From Bacillus benzoevorans (GTDB taxonomy: Bacteria; Bacillota; Bacilli; Bacillales; Cytobacillaceae): 64,000 nt of DNA. Shown piece after piece: positions 41,971 to 50,355 of the stretch (position 1 is its first letter; each line of letters begins with the position of its first letter). The DNA is taken from the NCBI RefSeq assembly GCF_014207535.1, contig NZ_JACHGK010000005.1, forward strand, positions 124,001 to 188,000, given 5' to 3'. A model generated the notes under the pieces. The model did not search any database and was not told the DNA's origin. It saw only the letters and a list, made by a program, of their open reading frames with translations. The position numbers and the translations under genes are program-made.

Positions 41971-42092
41971 AGGAAATACTCCTTTTCTAAAATGGTCATA
42001 CATTCAAAAGTTAGAAAATAACACTTCATTGCTTCTTTAAAAAACGAATCATGATTACGCTATCACTTTAACAATATGTACAGGGTAAAAAC

Positions 42093-42108
42093 TGTGAAGT
42101 ACTTCACA
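42093..42108 (-). promoter_or_regulatory. FNR box of the narGHJI promoter
   Basis: TGTGAAGTACTTCACA is a perfect palindrome of TGTGA-N6-TCACA. It lies between fnr and narG, 123 bases before the narG start. With the usual -41.5 spacing, transcription would start near 42059 on minus. Confidence 0.88.
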
Positions 42109-42186
42109 CCGATTTTATTGTCACAAAATAGACATAAAAATATAGGGGATATCGCTTGTTTGAAAAATGATAGGAAATGGGGAGAA

Positions 42187-42220
42187 AAAAAGAGACTGAA
42201 TGTCGATTCAGTCTCTTTTT
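42187..42220 (-). terminator. Terminator of fnr
   Basis: AAAAAGAGACTGAA (42187-42200) and TTCAGTCTCTTTTT (42207-42220) form a perfect stem nine bases after the fnr stop, isolating fnr from narG. Confidence 0.88.
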
Positions 42221-42229
42221 GTAGATATT

Positions 42230-42931
42230 TTATTCAATGCTGCAATAGACAGCAGGACAATTTTCACAGCCAATTTCGTTCTTTAAATATTGCAGGTCAT
42301 GGATCTTTATTTTCCCTTTTTCAAAAGAGACGACACCATCCCGCTTCAATTCATTTAAATAGCGGTTTGTACTTTCGCGTGATGTACCGCAGAAATCTCC
42401 CAATTGCTGGTTCGTGAGTGGAAGATCGATGAGAATTCCGTCTTCTTTTTGTACACCATAGCTGTTCGTCATCCGGATCAGCGTTGAAAATAATGCTCCT
42501 TTTTTTCCAGTTAGAAGCAAGTCGCGAAATTTCGTCTGCGTTTTGCGAAAATGATCACTCATCCATTTCATAAATTCATAGGCTAAGGCACCGTTATGGA
42601 AAATTTCCTTTTCAAGGACATCTTTGTTAATGACCGCCACTTCCCCTTCAGCAATCACATGCGCATTCAGCAGATAGCGCGGAGCATTGGTAAAGAGAGT
42701 TAATTCGCCACAAATATCATTTTCACCGCATATGCGTAAGGCCAGCTCGCGGCCTTCAGAAGTAATCTTGCTGATTTGCACTTTACCGGAAATGATCAAA
42801 TAAAGTTCATTCGCTGCTTGCCCTTCCTGAAACAAATATTGGTTTTTCCCTGTTTTGATTGTTCTATCAGCAATACGAAGGAGTTCCTTAATCTCAATGG
42901 AGTGTGTTGGCTTAATCGAAGTTGGAGCCAT
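42230..42931 (-). CDS. fnr: Fnr anaerobic transcription regulator (Crp/Fnr family)
   Basis: The 233-residue protein has a cAMP-binding-like beta barrel (NQYLFQEGQAANELYLIISGKV), a dimer helix and a helix-turn-helix (LGDFCGTSRESTNRYLNEL). The C-terminal end CENCPAVYCSIE has three Cys as in Bacillus Fnr, which binds its oxygen-sensitive 4Fe-4S cluster there, unlike the N-terminal cluster of E. coli. It activates narG and narK at TGTGA-N6-TCACA sites. It stands between the nar operon and narK. Confidence 0.92.
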   Translation of the reverse strand: MAPTSIKPTHSIEIKELLRIADRTIKTGKNQYLFQEGQAANELYLIISGKVQISKITSEGRELALRICGENDICGELTLFTNAPRYLLNAHVIAEGEVAVINKDVLEKEIFHNGALAYEFMKWMSDHFRKTQTKFRDLLLTGKKGALFSTLIRMTNSYGVQKEDGILIDLPLTNQQLGDFCGTSRESTNRYLNELKRDGVVSFEKGKIKIHDLQYLKNEIGCENCPAVYCSIE

Positions 42932-43033
42932 ATGAAATCACCCTTTATTTTTTCAATATAACGTTATCATATCATACTTAATCATGATTTTCTTTTTCCA
43001 GGAATGTGTCGATTTCATGAACGTATGGAAATC

Positions 43034-43077
43034 TGTGAATCTCTTAACATCTTAACATATTCTTTATTTTTTAAAAT
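43034..43077 (+). promoter_or_regulatory. FNR-dependent promoter of narK
   Basis: TGTGAATCTCTTAACA (43034-43049) matches the FNR consensus with one mismatch. TAAAAT at 43072-43077 would be the -10. This places the box centre close to -41.5 from a start near 43083, the class II geometry. Confidence 0.68.
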
Positions 43078-43133
43078 AAGAACAGATAAAAAATTAGACT
43101 ATGTAAAATGTGGAAGTAGAAAGGAGAATTAAG

Positions 43134-44333
43134 ATGAGGAAAGCGCTTCAACTACCCCTGCAAACATTTTCATTAATTATTGGATTTATGGTGTGGGTGA
43201 TTTTGTCAGGTTTAATCCCGTTTATAAAAGAAGATATTTCGTTAACAGCCAGTCAATTGACATTAGTTACAGCTATCCCCGTTGTGCTTGGTTCGATCTT
43301 AAGGGTGCCAATTGGCTATTGGACCAATCGCTTTGGCGGCCGATTGGTCACGATGATTAGTTTCGTTGTATTATTTTTCCCCATATTCTATATTAGCCAT
43401 GCGAATTCATTTTCAGATTTACTAATTGGCGGGTTATTTATTGGGATCAGCGGAGCCGTTTTCTCAGCAGGTGTTACATCTCTGCCGAAATATTATCCAA
43501 AGGAACGCCATGGATTTGTCAATGGTATCTACGGAATGGGGAATATTGGTACAGCCCTTACGACATTTTCAGCCCCAGTTATTGCCACTAAGCTTGGATG
43601 GCAGACAACCGTGCAGTTGTATGCGATTCTTATTGCAATTGTTGTATTAAGTAACTTTTTCTTTGGTGATAAAGAAGAACCAAAAGTGATCACGCCTTTA
43701 GCGGCGCAAATAAAAAATGTTTATAAAAATGAAAAGCTATGGTTTTTAAGTTTGTTTTATTTTCTTACTTTTGGCTCATTTGTTGCCTTTACCGTATACC
43801 TGCCAAACTATCTGGTTGAACAATTCGGCTTAGATAAAGTAGATGCAGGGATAAGGACGGCCGGTTTTATTGCCATCGCCACCTTCCTTCGCCCAATTGG
43901 GGGCTGGCTAGGTGATCGATTTAATTCTTTTAAAATCCTTATTGGTGTCTTTACCGGTTTAACTCTTTCCGGAATTCTGCTTGCGTTTAATCTATCATTC
44001 GTGATGTACTCAGTAGGTTGTCTTTGCATTGCGGTGTGTGCGGGAATCGGTAATGGTACCGTTTTTAAATTGGTGCCGTTGTATTTTTCAAAGGAAGCCG
44101 GGATTGTCAATGGTGTTGTTGCTGCTTTAGGGGGATTGGGAGGATTTTTCCCTCCGCTGATGCTGTCGCTATTGTATAATCTAACTGGTAATTACGCAAT
44201 CGGTTATATGGCCTTTTCGCAGGTAGCGAGTGTCTGCTTAATCATTGTTTTCGTTATGTTAAATCAAGAAAAGATGAAGGAACCTTTTTTGCTGCCTGAA
44301 GGAACAGAAACTTTTAATAAGAAATCAGGATAA
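43134..44333 (+). CDS. narK: Nitrate/nitrite transporter (NarK-type MFS)
   Basis: The 399-residue protein has twelve hydrophobic segments and MFS signatures: GYWTNRFGGRLV after the second helix, and PRSTYG-like GMGNIGTALTTF in the fifth. NarK proteins exchange nitrate with nitrite and are needed under nitrate respiration. The ATG at 43134 has AAGGAG eight bases upstream; an in-frame GTG at 43110 does not. It is divergent from fnr, and a terminator follows. Confidence 0.9.
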   Translation: MRKALQLPLQTFSLIIGFMVWVILSGLIPFIKEDISLTASQLTLVTAIPVVLGSILRVPIGYWTNRFGGRLVTMISFVVLFFPIFYISHANSFSDLLIGGLFIGISGAVFSAGVTSLPKYYPKERHGFVNGIYGMGNIGTALTTFSAPVIATKLGWQTTVQLYAILIAIVVLSNFFFGDKEEPKVITPLAAQIKNVYKNEKLWFLSLFYFLTFGSFVAFTVYLPNYLVEQFGLDKVDAGIRTAGFIAIATFLRPIGGWLGDRFNSFKILIGVFTGLTLSGILLAFNLSFVMYSVGCLCIAVCAGIGNGTVFKLVPLYFSKEAGIVNGVVAALGGLGGFFPPLMLSLLYNLTGNYAIGYMAFSQVASVCLIIVFVMLNQEKMKEPFLLPEGTETFNKKSG

Positions 44334-44336
44334 ATG

Positions 44337-44368
44337 AAAGGTGCTTAAATTTTAGCACCTTTTTTTTC
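44337..44368 (+). terminator. Terminator after narK
   Basis: AAAGGTGCT (44337-44345) pairs with AGCACCTTT (44354-44362), followed by eight T. Confidence 0.85.
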
Positions 44369-44403
44369 TATTTATGGCTAATAATCAAAGGCAGGTAAAT
44401 CAA

Positions 44404-44449
44404 TTGACACTCTAATCGAATTAAATTATTATAATACCTATAGGGGTAA
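44404..44449 (+). promoter_or_regulatory. Sigma-A promoter with CsoR/CstR-like operator at the start site
   Basis: TTGACA (44404-44409), 17 bases, TATTAT (44427-44432). Directly after, ATACCTATAGGGGTAA (44434-44449) has the TACC...GGGGTA pseudo-dyad of CsoR-family operators. Its position over the expected transcription start would allow repression. Confidence 0.65.
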
Positions 44450-44491
44450 ATGTATTGGTGGTAAATAAACTATATAGGAGGCACTACTTTC

Positions 44492-44851
44492 ATGGATTAT
44501 ATCAATTACATCCTTCTCGGGCTAATTGGCATCTTTTTTGTCATGCGCATGCTGCCGACAAGAGGGGTACGACAGATTACGGCTGCAGATTTAAAACAGG
44601 AATTAACTGATAAAAACAAACAATTTATTGATGTCAGAACCCCCGGGGAGTTCAAATCAAGAAATATCAGCGGGTTTAAAAATATTCCTCTTCATCAATT
44701 AGCTGAAAAATCGAATGGGCTATCAAAGGAAAAGGAAGTAGTAGTTATTTGCCAAAGCGGCATGAGAAGCAATAAAGCAAGTAAAATTTTAAAGAAACAA
44801 GGTTTTAAATACGTTACCAATGTTAAAGACGGCATGAGTGCCTGGATATAA
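44492..44851 (+). CDS. Membrane-anchored rhodanese-like sulfurtransferase
   Basis: The 119-residue protein has one N-terminal hydrophobic helix (residues about 3-20, MDYINYILLGLIGIFFVM) followed by a rhodanese domain (about 28-119) with the active-site loop VVICQSGMRSNKAS, whose Cys (near 88) forms the persulfide. It is likely anchored to the inner face of the membrane. AGGAGG lies upstream. It forms a cluster with a cytosolic rhodanese and a glutaredoxin-like gene, with a sulfur-responsive operator in front. Confidence 0.88.
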   Translation: MDYINYILLGLIGIFFVMRMLPTRGVRQITAADLKQELTDKNKQFIDVRTPGEFKSRNISGFKNIPLHQLAEKSNGLSKEKEVVVICQSGMRSNKASKILKKQGFKYVTNVKDGMSAWI

Positions 44852-44885
44852 AATAAAAACACATATTTTGGGGGGAATTAATATA

Positions 44886-45182
44886 ATGAAACAGATCACA
44901 GCAACAGAAGTTCAAAACATGTTAAAAAGCGGCTCAGCCTTAAACATCATCGATGTACGAGAAGTCGATGAAGTTGCAGGCGGAAAAGTTCCGGGTGCCG
45001 TAAACATACCATTAGGATTAATCCAATTTAAAATGAATGAATTAGATAAAAATAAAGAATATATCATCGTTTGCCGTTCAGGCGGAAGAAGCGGTATGGC
45101 TGCTCAAGTTCTTGAAAGCTATGGCTATAACGTAACAAATATGATTGGCGGTATGATGAGCTGGGCAGGGGAAATGGAATAA
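44886..45182 (+). CDS. Cytosolic rhodanese-like sulfurtransferase
   Basis: The 98-residue single rhodanese domain has NIIDVREVDEVAGGKVPGAVNIP and the active-site loop IIVCRSGGRSGMAAQ (Cys near 62). The ATG at 44886 has GGGGGG upstream and is preferred over an ATG at 44838, which lies in the previous gene. It starts 34 bases after the membrane-anchored rhodanese and precedes a Grx-like gene. The two rhodaneses probably act in one sulfur-transfer chain. Confidence 0.9.
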   Translation: MKQITATEVQNMLKSGSALNIIDVREVDEVAGGKVPGAVNIPLGLIQFKMNELDKNKEYIIVCRSGGRSGMAAQVLESYGYNVTNMIGGMMSWAGEME

Positions 45183-45253
45183 ATTCATTATCTTTTATGA
45201 TAATCGCCTTGGTATGAAAGAAAGACTATTTAATTACAAAGGGAGTTTTTAGG

Positions 45254-45487
45254 ATGAATTCAGTTACCGTTTATACAACAAACACATGCCGATACTGTGT
45301 CATGTTAAAAAACTTTTTAAACGACCAGAATATACCTTTTCAAGAAGTGAATGTTCAACAGGATCAAAGATCGATGCATAAGCTCATTGCAGCAACCGGT
45401 CAGTTAGGAGTTCCGCAAACAGAGGTTAATGGGAAATGGGTAGTAGGGTATGACCCAAATAGCATTATGAAGGCATTAAGAGACTAA
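45254..45487 (+). CDS. Glutaredoxin-like thiol protein
   Basis: The 77-residue thioredoxin-fold protein of Grx type has the active site CRYC at residues 12-15 and the cis-Pro motif GVPQTEVNGKWVVGYD. Glutaredoxin-like proteins in Bacilli work with bacillithiol rather than glutathione. In this cluster it may reduce persulfides on the rhodaneses. GGGAG precedes the ATG. A terminator follows. Confidence 0.88.
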   Translation: MNSVTVYTTNTCRYCVMLKNFLNDQNIPFQEVNVQQDQRSMHKLIAATGQLGVPQTEVNGKWVVGYDPNSIMKALRD

Positions 45488-45540
45488 ATCTCCTGTATTC
45501 TTATTGAAGTGCCTGAAGGATACTTCTATACAGCTCTAAA

Positions 45541-45577
45541 AGGGATCCAGTTCAAAATAGCTGGATCTCTTTTTTTA
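45541..45577 (+). terminator. Rho-independent terminator of the rhodanese/Grx cluster
   Basis: AGGGATCCAG (45541-45550) pairs with CTGGATCTCT (45561-45570), followed by seven T. Confidence 0.78.
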
Positions 45578-45738
45578 TGAACGAAGTTATGCAGTTCAAT
45601 CAGGAGGCAGTTCCATTTATAATAAATAGCTTTAGCAGCAGATAAATGATTGTTTTTAGGGTGGCGAATATGCCGGACATTCGCTACAATAGGAAAGGTA
45701 GTTTTGAAAAATAGTGAGATAATATGGAGGATTTAAAG

Positions 45739-46074
45739 ATGTCAAATTTGCCTAAATGCCCGGAATGCAGTTCTGAGTATACATATGAGGATCGAAATAT
45801 GTTTATCTGTCCAGAGTGTGCACATGAGTGGACACTGGATTCAGAAAATACAGAGGATATAAAAATAGTGAAAGATGCGAATGGAAATGTGTTAAGCGAT
45901 GGCGATACGATAACGATCATCAAAGACCTTAAAGTAAAAGGAAGCTCTTCCACTTTGAAACAGGGAACAAGAGTAAAGAATATCCGCTTGGTTGACGGCG
46001 ACCATGATATCGACTGCAAAATTGATGGATTTGGTGCAATGAAGTTAAAATCTGAATTTGTAAAGAAAATCTAA
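45739..46074 (+). CDS. PhnA/YjdM-family zinc-ribbon protein
   Basis: The 111-residue protein starts with a zinc ribbon (CPECSSEYTYEDRNMFICPECAHEW, Cys pairs near 8 and 27) and has the PhnA domain (VKDANGNVLSDGDTITIIKDLKVKG) with its SH3-like beta barrel. PhnA was once linked to phosphonate use but has no proven role there, and no phn genes are present. GGAGG lies before the ATG at 45739. Monocistronic. Confidence 0.88.
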   Translation: MSNLPKCPECSSEYTYEDRNMFICPECAHEWTLDSENTEDIKIVKDANGNVLSDGDTITIIKDLKVKGSSSTLKQGTRVKNIRLVDGDHDIDCKIDGFGAMKLKSEFVKKI

Positions 46075-46128
46075 TATAGCCATCATCAAATGAATTCAAG
46101 GGCATTGAAATCAAAAATGTATGATAAG

Positions 46129-46171
46129 AAAAACGCACAGGGGGATAGATAAAAAATCCCTGTGCGTTTTT
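46129..46171. terminator. Bidirectional terminator
   Basis: AAAAACGCACAGGG (46129-46142) and CCCTGTGCGTTTTT (46158-46171) form a perfect stem between PhnA and the convergent thiC. Confidence 0.9.
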
Positions 46172-46220
46172 TGTTATATAAATAATTAGATGGTCTCACA
46201 AATCCTTGAACAACAGCGAA

Positions 46221-48005
46221 TTACTGGTAGAGGTGCCCGCCTGTTTTCTTAAATTCCTCTGCCTTTTCCTTCATACCAGCTTCTATCTCTTCCATTTTTT
46301 CAGGCTGATTTTCATTCGCGCGATTGCGGATATCATGAGAGATTCTCATAGAGCAGAATTTCGGACCGCACATCGAACAGAAGTGAGCTGTTTTCGCTCC
46401 TTCAGCCGGAAGCGTTTCATCATGGTATTCAACGGCACGTTCGGGATCAAGGGAAAGATTAAACTGGTCTTTCCAACGGAATTCAAAACGAGCTTTAGAA
46501 AGGGCGTTATCTCTCGCCTGGGCACCCGGATGTCCTTTAGCTAAATCGGCTGCATGTGCAGCGATTTTATAGGTAACTACTCCTGTTCGAACATCTTCAC
46601 GGTTTGGCAGTCCCAAATGTTCCTTCGGTGTCACATAGCAAAGCATAGCTGTTCCATACCAGCCAATCATCGCAGCCCCTATAGCAGAAGTAATATGGTC
46701 ATATCCAGGTGCAATGTCTGTAGTCAGAGGTCCCAATGTATAGAATGGAGCTTCCTGACAAACCTCGAGCTGTTTATCCATATTTTCTTTAATCAGATGC
46801 ATCGGTACATGCCCAGGTCCTTCTACCATCACTTGTACATCATGCTCCCAGGCAATTTTCGTCAATTCTCCAAGTGTCTCTAACTCGGCAAACTGTGCTT
46901 CGTCGTTCGCGTCATAAATGGAACCGGGACGCAAACCGTCTCCTAATGAGAAGGCAATATCATAGGCTTTCATAATTTCGCAGATTTCTGCAAAATGAGT
47001 ATAGAGGAAATTTTCCTGGTGGTGATATAAACACCATTGAGCCATGATGGAACCTCCGCGTGATACAATTCCGGTTAGACGTTTCGCCGTAAGCGGAACA
47101 TAGCGCAGCAATACACCGGCATGAATCGTGAAATAATCCACGCCTTGTTCAGCCTGCTCGATTAAAGTATCGCGGTATACCTCCCATGTTAAATCCTCAG
47201 CAATCCCGTTTACTTTTTCCAGCGCCTGGTAAATCGGTACAGTACCAACCGGAACAACAGAGTTGCGGATAATCCATTCCCGTGTGGTATGAATGTTTTT
47301 CCCTGTCGATAAATCCATAATGGTATCAGCGCCCCAGCGTGTTGCCCATGTCATTTTTTCCACTTCTTCTTCAATAGAAGAGGATACAGCCGAATTCCCA
47401 ATATTCGCATTTATCTTTACATGGAAATTGCGCCCGATGATCATCGGTTCTGTTTCCGGGTGATTGATGTTCGCTGGAATAATCGCACGACCTCTAGCCA
47501 CTTCTTCACGAACAAACTCCGGATCCATGTTTTCGCGGATTGCGATAAATTCCATCTCAGGCGTAATGATACCTTTTTTCGCATAATGAAGCTGAGTCAC
47601 GTTTTTCCCTTGTTTTGCCCGTAAAGGTTTCCGTTTTAACGCAGGGAACACCTGATGATTAGAACGTGGATCCTCGGCATCCCTGTAGCCATTATCTTCA
47701 GGCTTAATTTCTCTTCCTTCATATTCTTCTACATCAGAGCGTTCTTGAATCCATGGCACACGGAGAGCAGGGAGACCTTTTGTAATATCAACAGAATAAT
47801 TGGGATCTGTATAAGGACCGCTTGTATCATAGACACGAACAGGTGAATTTTGTTCTTCTCCACGAGTATTTATCGTCGGGCTTAATTCAATTTCCCGCAT
47901 CGGAACTTTTATATCAGGTCTTGAGCCCGCTACATATACTTTTTTACTGCCCTCAAAGCTAGACATGATCGAAATGTTTTCGTTATTTACTGACGGATTT
48001 AACAT
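46221..48005 (-). CDS. thiC: Phosphomethylpyrimidine synthase (ThiC)
   Basis: The 594-residue radical-SAM enzyme makes the pyrimidine (HMP-P) half of thiamine from aminoimidazole ribotide. Visible are GAVKLR-related segments, the catalytic core REWIIRNSVVPVGTVPIYQ and the C-terminal CSMCGPKFC (CxxCx4C) motif for the SAM 4Fe-4S cluster. The start at 48005 has GGAGAG upstream; the longer frame would run through the terminator and riboswitch. Expression is set by a TPP riboswitch (48149-48245). Confidence 0.97.
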   Translation of the reverse strand: MLNPSVNNENISIMSSFEGSKKVYVAGSRPDIKVPMREIELSPTINTRGEEQNSPVRVYDTSGPYTDPNYSVDITKGLPALRVPWIQERSDVEEYEGREIKPEDNGYRDAEDPRSNHQVFPALKRKPLRAKQGKNVTQLHYAKKGIITPEMEFIAIRENMDPEFVREEVARGRAIIPANINHPETEPMIIGRNFHVKINANIGNSAVSSSIEEEVEKMTWATRWGADTIMDLSTGKNIHTTREWIIRNSVVPVGTVPIYQALEKVNGIAEDLTWEVYRDTLIEQAEQGVDYFTIHAGVLLRYVPLTAKRLTGIVSRGGSIMAQWCLYHHQENFLYTHFAEICEIMKAYDIAFSLGDGLRPGSIYDANDEAQFAELETLGELTKIAWEHDVQVMVEGPGHVPMHLIKENMDKQLEVCQEAPFYTLGPLTTDIAPGYDHITSAIGAAMIGWYGTAMLCYVTPKEHLGLPNREDVRTGVVTYKIAAHAADLAKGHPGAQARDNALSKARFEFRWKDQFNLSLDPERAVEYHDETLPAEGAKTAHFCSMCGPKFCSMRISHDIRNRANENQPEKMEEIEAGMKEKAEEFKKTGGHLYQ

Positions 48006-48071
48006 AATGAGATCTCTCCTTTTTTTCAGCAAGGGATCGGATCTGGATCGTATCAAGCGATCATGGAAAAA

Positions 48072-48112
48072 ATAAAAAAGCCGGTGTCCAATAAAAGGAT
48101 TGGACCCGGCTT
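48072..48112 (-). terminator. Riboswitch terminator before thiC
   Basis: On minus, GCCGGGTCCAAT pairs with ATTGGACACCGGC, followed by a T run (48072-48078 on plus as A). It is the expression platform of the TPP riboswitch. Confidence 0.85.
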
Positions 48113-48148
48113 GATTTATCCGAAAGTAAATCATCATGTACATGATAG

Positions 48149-48245
48149 TAACTTCCCTACGCTGGTATGAACCAGATCAGGTCCCGAGGGTCAAGAAACT
48201 TCATCGTGTTTCTCTCTCAGCCCAACTCAATGGACACCCCTAGTT
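48149..48245 (-). ncRNA. TPP (THI-element) riboswitch
   Basis: On minus the sequence has GGGGTGTC, CTGAGA, ACCC, GACCTGATCTGG, TACCAGCGTAGGGAAGT, the conserved blocks of the thiamine pyrophosphate aptamer in order. TPP binding favours the following terminator and shuts off thiC. Confidence 0.96.
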
Positions 48246-48394
48246 ATTGCTATTAAATTCAAAATTTATTATAGCGGAACCTAGCATAAAATGGAATAGT
48301 TTTTTTTAGAAAAATGAATAAAAATGAGGAATATACTCTGTCCTTTGCTCTATGATAAGATGAAGGAGTAAAGAATGAAAGAAGGGAATCAGTC

Positions 48395-49072
48395 ATGTCG
48401 ATTAGCTGGATAGAAATAACTTTAAATAATCAAATCTATTTAGAAAAGGCATTTCAGCTATACGATAGGTCCTTTCCAATTGAGGTGAGGGAACCTCATC
48501 AAATCCTTCTCAATAGCCTCCAATATGCTGAAAAACAGAACGCTAATCACTTTCACTTTCTCATCGGGCTGGAAAAAGAGGAACTGGTATCGCTGGCAAC
48601 CGCTCATTATTTAGCTGAAGTCAACGCCGGATTTATTGTTTATCTGGCTGTAAGCGAGAATAGGAGAAAAAAAGGGCTGGGCTCGCGAACATTGCAGCAA
48701 ATGGAAAGACTGTTAAACGAAGATGCTGCCTTAAACAAACAGCAAAATATTTCGGCTATCAGTCTCGAAACGGAAAAGTACGAAGAGGGTTCTTCCATGG
48801 TTGAAAAAGAAGCCTGCGAAAAGAGAAATCTCTTCTTTAAGAAAAATAGTTATCAAGTCTATGATGAGATTCATTACTTCCAGCCTCCGCTGCATGGAGA
48901 AGGGGCGTGCGTTCCATTAAATCTCTTGATTAAAACAATGGGAAAAGAATTCTGTACGAAAGAAGAATGCAGGGAGATCATCAAAGCGATGTATCGGGAG
49001 AAATATGCTGGAGTAAACGGGATTGATAAGAAGATCTTATCAAACTGCTGGGAGGAAATGTTCAAAGAATAG
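48395..49072 (+). CDS. GNAT-family N-acetyltransferase
   Basis: The 225-residue protein has the acetyl-CoA motif A in VYLAVSENRRKKGLGSRTLQQM (near 90-110, with the (R/Q)xxGxG/A loop as RKKGLG). An additional C-terminal domain follows (CKLM-like KEECREIIKAMY...). Substrate not predictable. The ATG at 48395 has AAGGGAA upstream. Monocistronic, divergent from thiC. Confidence 0.82.
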   Translation: MSISWIEITLNNQIYLEKAFQLYDRSFPIEVREPHQILLNSLQYAEKQNANHFHFLIGLEKEELVSLATAHYLAEVNAGFIVYLAVSENRRKKGLGSRTLQQMERLLNEDAALNKQQNISAISLETEKYEEGSSMVEKEACEKRNLFFKKNSYQVYDEIHYFQPPLHGEGACVPLNLLIKTMGKEFCTKEECREIIKAMYREKYAGVNGIDKKILSNCWEEMFKE

Positions 49073-49357
49073 GCTGACTTTAAACAAAAGGTGTAATAAG
49101 GAGTCATGACAGGGCTCTTCACCATTAATTTACATAACATAATTACCTTAAAGTAAATTCAACTCAATTCAATTCAATTCATTTTATTAATACAAAATAT
49201 AAAAAAATAGCAGATTATTGCATATAGATCTCAGAATCTTTTGATATCCGGAGATTTCTATGATATATCTTACATGTTACGAATTTGATTATGATAGAAT
49301 TTCTCTCTTAAGCTATGAAAAAGTAACTTAGAAGGGAGTTGGAAGGGGATTAAATGA
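49073..49357. other. Intergenic region with a short tandem repeat
   Basis: A run of about five TCAAT-like units lies at 49156-49181 (period 5, TTCAACTCAATTCAATTCAA...). No gene was found; the promoter of the following transporter gene is expected in the AT-rich right part. Confidence 0.45.
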
Positions 49358-50260
49358 ATGGATCTGCTGTTAATTGTGCTGCCGGCCTTTCTCATCTTTG
49401 GAACAGGATTTATCGGGCAGAAACTGTTTCAATTTCATATTAAATCGATTTCTACAATGTCGTTGTATTTAATGCTGCCATTTTTAACCTTTGATACGTT
49501 TTATTCAAACGAATTGAATATTGAGTATTTTTATATGTTCCTATTTACATTTATTTTAGCAATTATTCTACTCGCCATTACGGTTATTTGGGGCTTCTTC
49601 ATAAAAGCCGATAAATCACATTTGTCGGCGATGCTGCTGGGTACCGTTTTTCCTAATAGCGGTAATTATGGAGCGCCCGTGGCATTGTTTGCCTTTGGTA
49701 CAGCAGGGTTTGATTATGCCGTTATTCTTATGGTGATTCATGCCTTTATTATTAATACACTCGGGATCTTTATTGCTTCTTTTGGAAGTGAAAAATCTAC
49801 CCGTGCGAGAGATGCCTTGATAAACGTCTTAAAAATGCCTGTGCTGTATGGCTTTTTATTAGGAGTTTTGATGCAGCTGACAAATGTAAAGCTCCCAGAA
49901 ACGATTATGGACGGCATCGGCATGGTCGGGGATGCCTCAATCCCCACAGTCATGTTAATCCTCGGGATGCAGCTGGCGGAGATCAAATCGAGCCATTTTG
50001 CCTTAAAATACATCAATACCATGACGGTTATTCGGATGGTCATTTCACCCATACTTGCTGTTTTCCTTGTTAGCTTTATGCCTGTTAATGATCTAATCAA
50101 GAATGTTTATATCTTGTTAGCCGCGATGCCGATAGCAGCCAATACAACGATGCTGGCGGTACAATTTAATGTTAAACCTGATTTAACGTCGTTTACCACG
50201 TTGGTCACAACACTTCTTAGTTTGATTACGATTCCGTTGACACTTTATTTTATTGGTTAG
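49358..50260 (+). CDS. AEC-family transporter (auxin efflux carrier type)
   Basis: The 300-residue membrane protein has ten predicted hydrophobic segments in two halves, with GNYGAPVALFAFG (the first unwound helix, N/G/P) and a later PIAANTTMLAVQFN. AEC carriers export organic anions or other metabolites such as malate. GGAAGGGG is before the ATG at 49358. Monocistronic, with a bidirectional terminator after it. Confidence 0.88.
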   Translation: MDLLLIVLPAFLIFGTGFIGQKLFQFHIKSISTMSLYLMLPFLTFDTFYSNELNIEYFYMFLFTFILAIILLAITVIWGFFIKADKSHLSAMLLGTVFPNSGNYGAPVALFAFGTAGFDYAVILMVIHAFIINTLGIFIASFGSEKSTRARDALINVLKMPVLYGFLLGVLMQLTNVKLPETIMDGIGMVGDASIPTVMLILGMQLAEIKSSHFALKYINTMTVIRMVISPILAVFLVSFMPVNDLIKNVYILLAAMPIAANTTMLAVQFNVKPDLTSFTTLVTTLLSLITIPLTLYFIG

Positions 50261-50287
50261 AAACAGGATGATTTATATACACAATAA

Positions 50288-50319
50288 AAAGGTATTTACA
50301 CGCTGGTGTAAATACCTTT
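50288..50319. terminator. Bidirectional terminator
   Basis: AAAGGTATTTACAC (50288-50301) and GTGTAAATACCTTT (50306-50319) form a perfect stem with a four-base loop between the AEC gene and the convergent flavoprotein gene. Confidence 0.9.
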
Positions 50320-50355
50320 GAACATTTATCGAAAAATCGTACAGGGCAAAATGAA

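Noticed and set aside
48006..48143. Longer version of thiC starting at 48143
   Set aside because: It would run through the TPP riboswitch terminator; the 48005 start has a proper ribosome binding site.
49156..49181. TCAAT tandem repeat considered as a phase-variation element
   Set aside because: It lies 175 bases before the transporter gene, outside a likely promoter, and there is no sign that it alters a frame.
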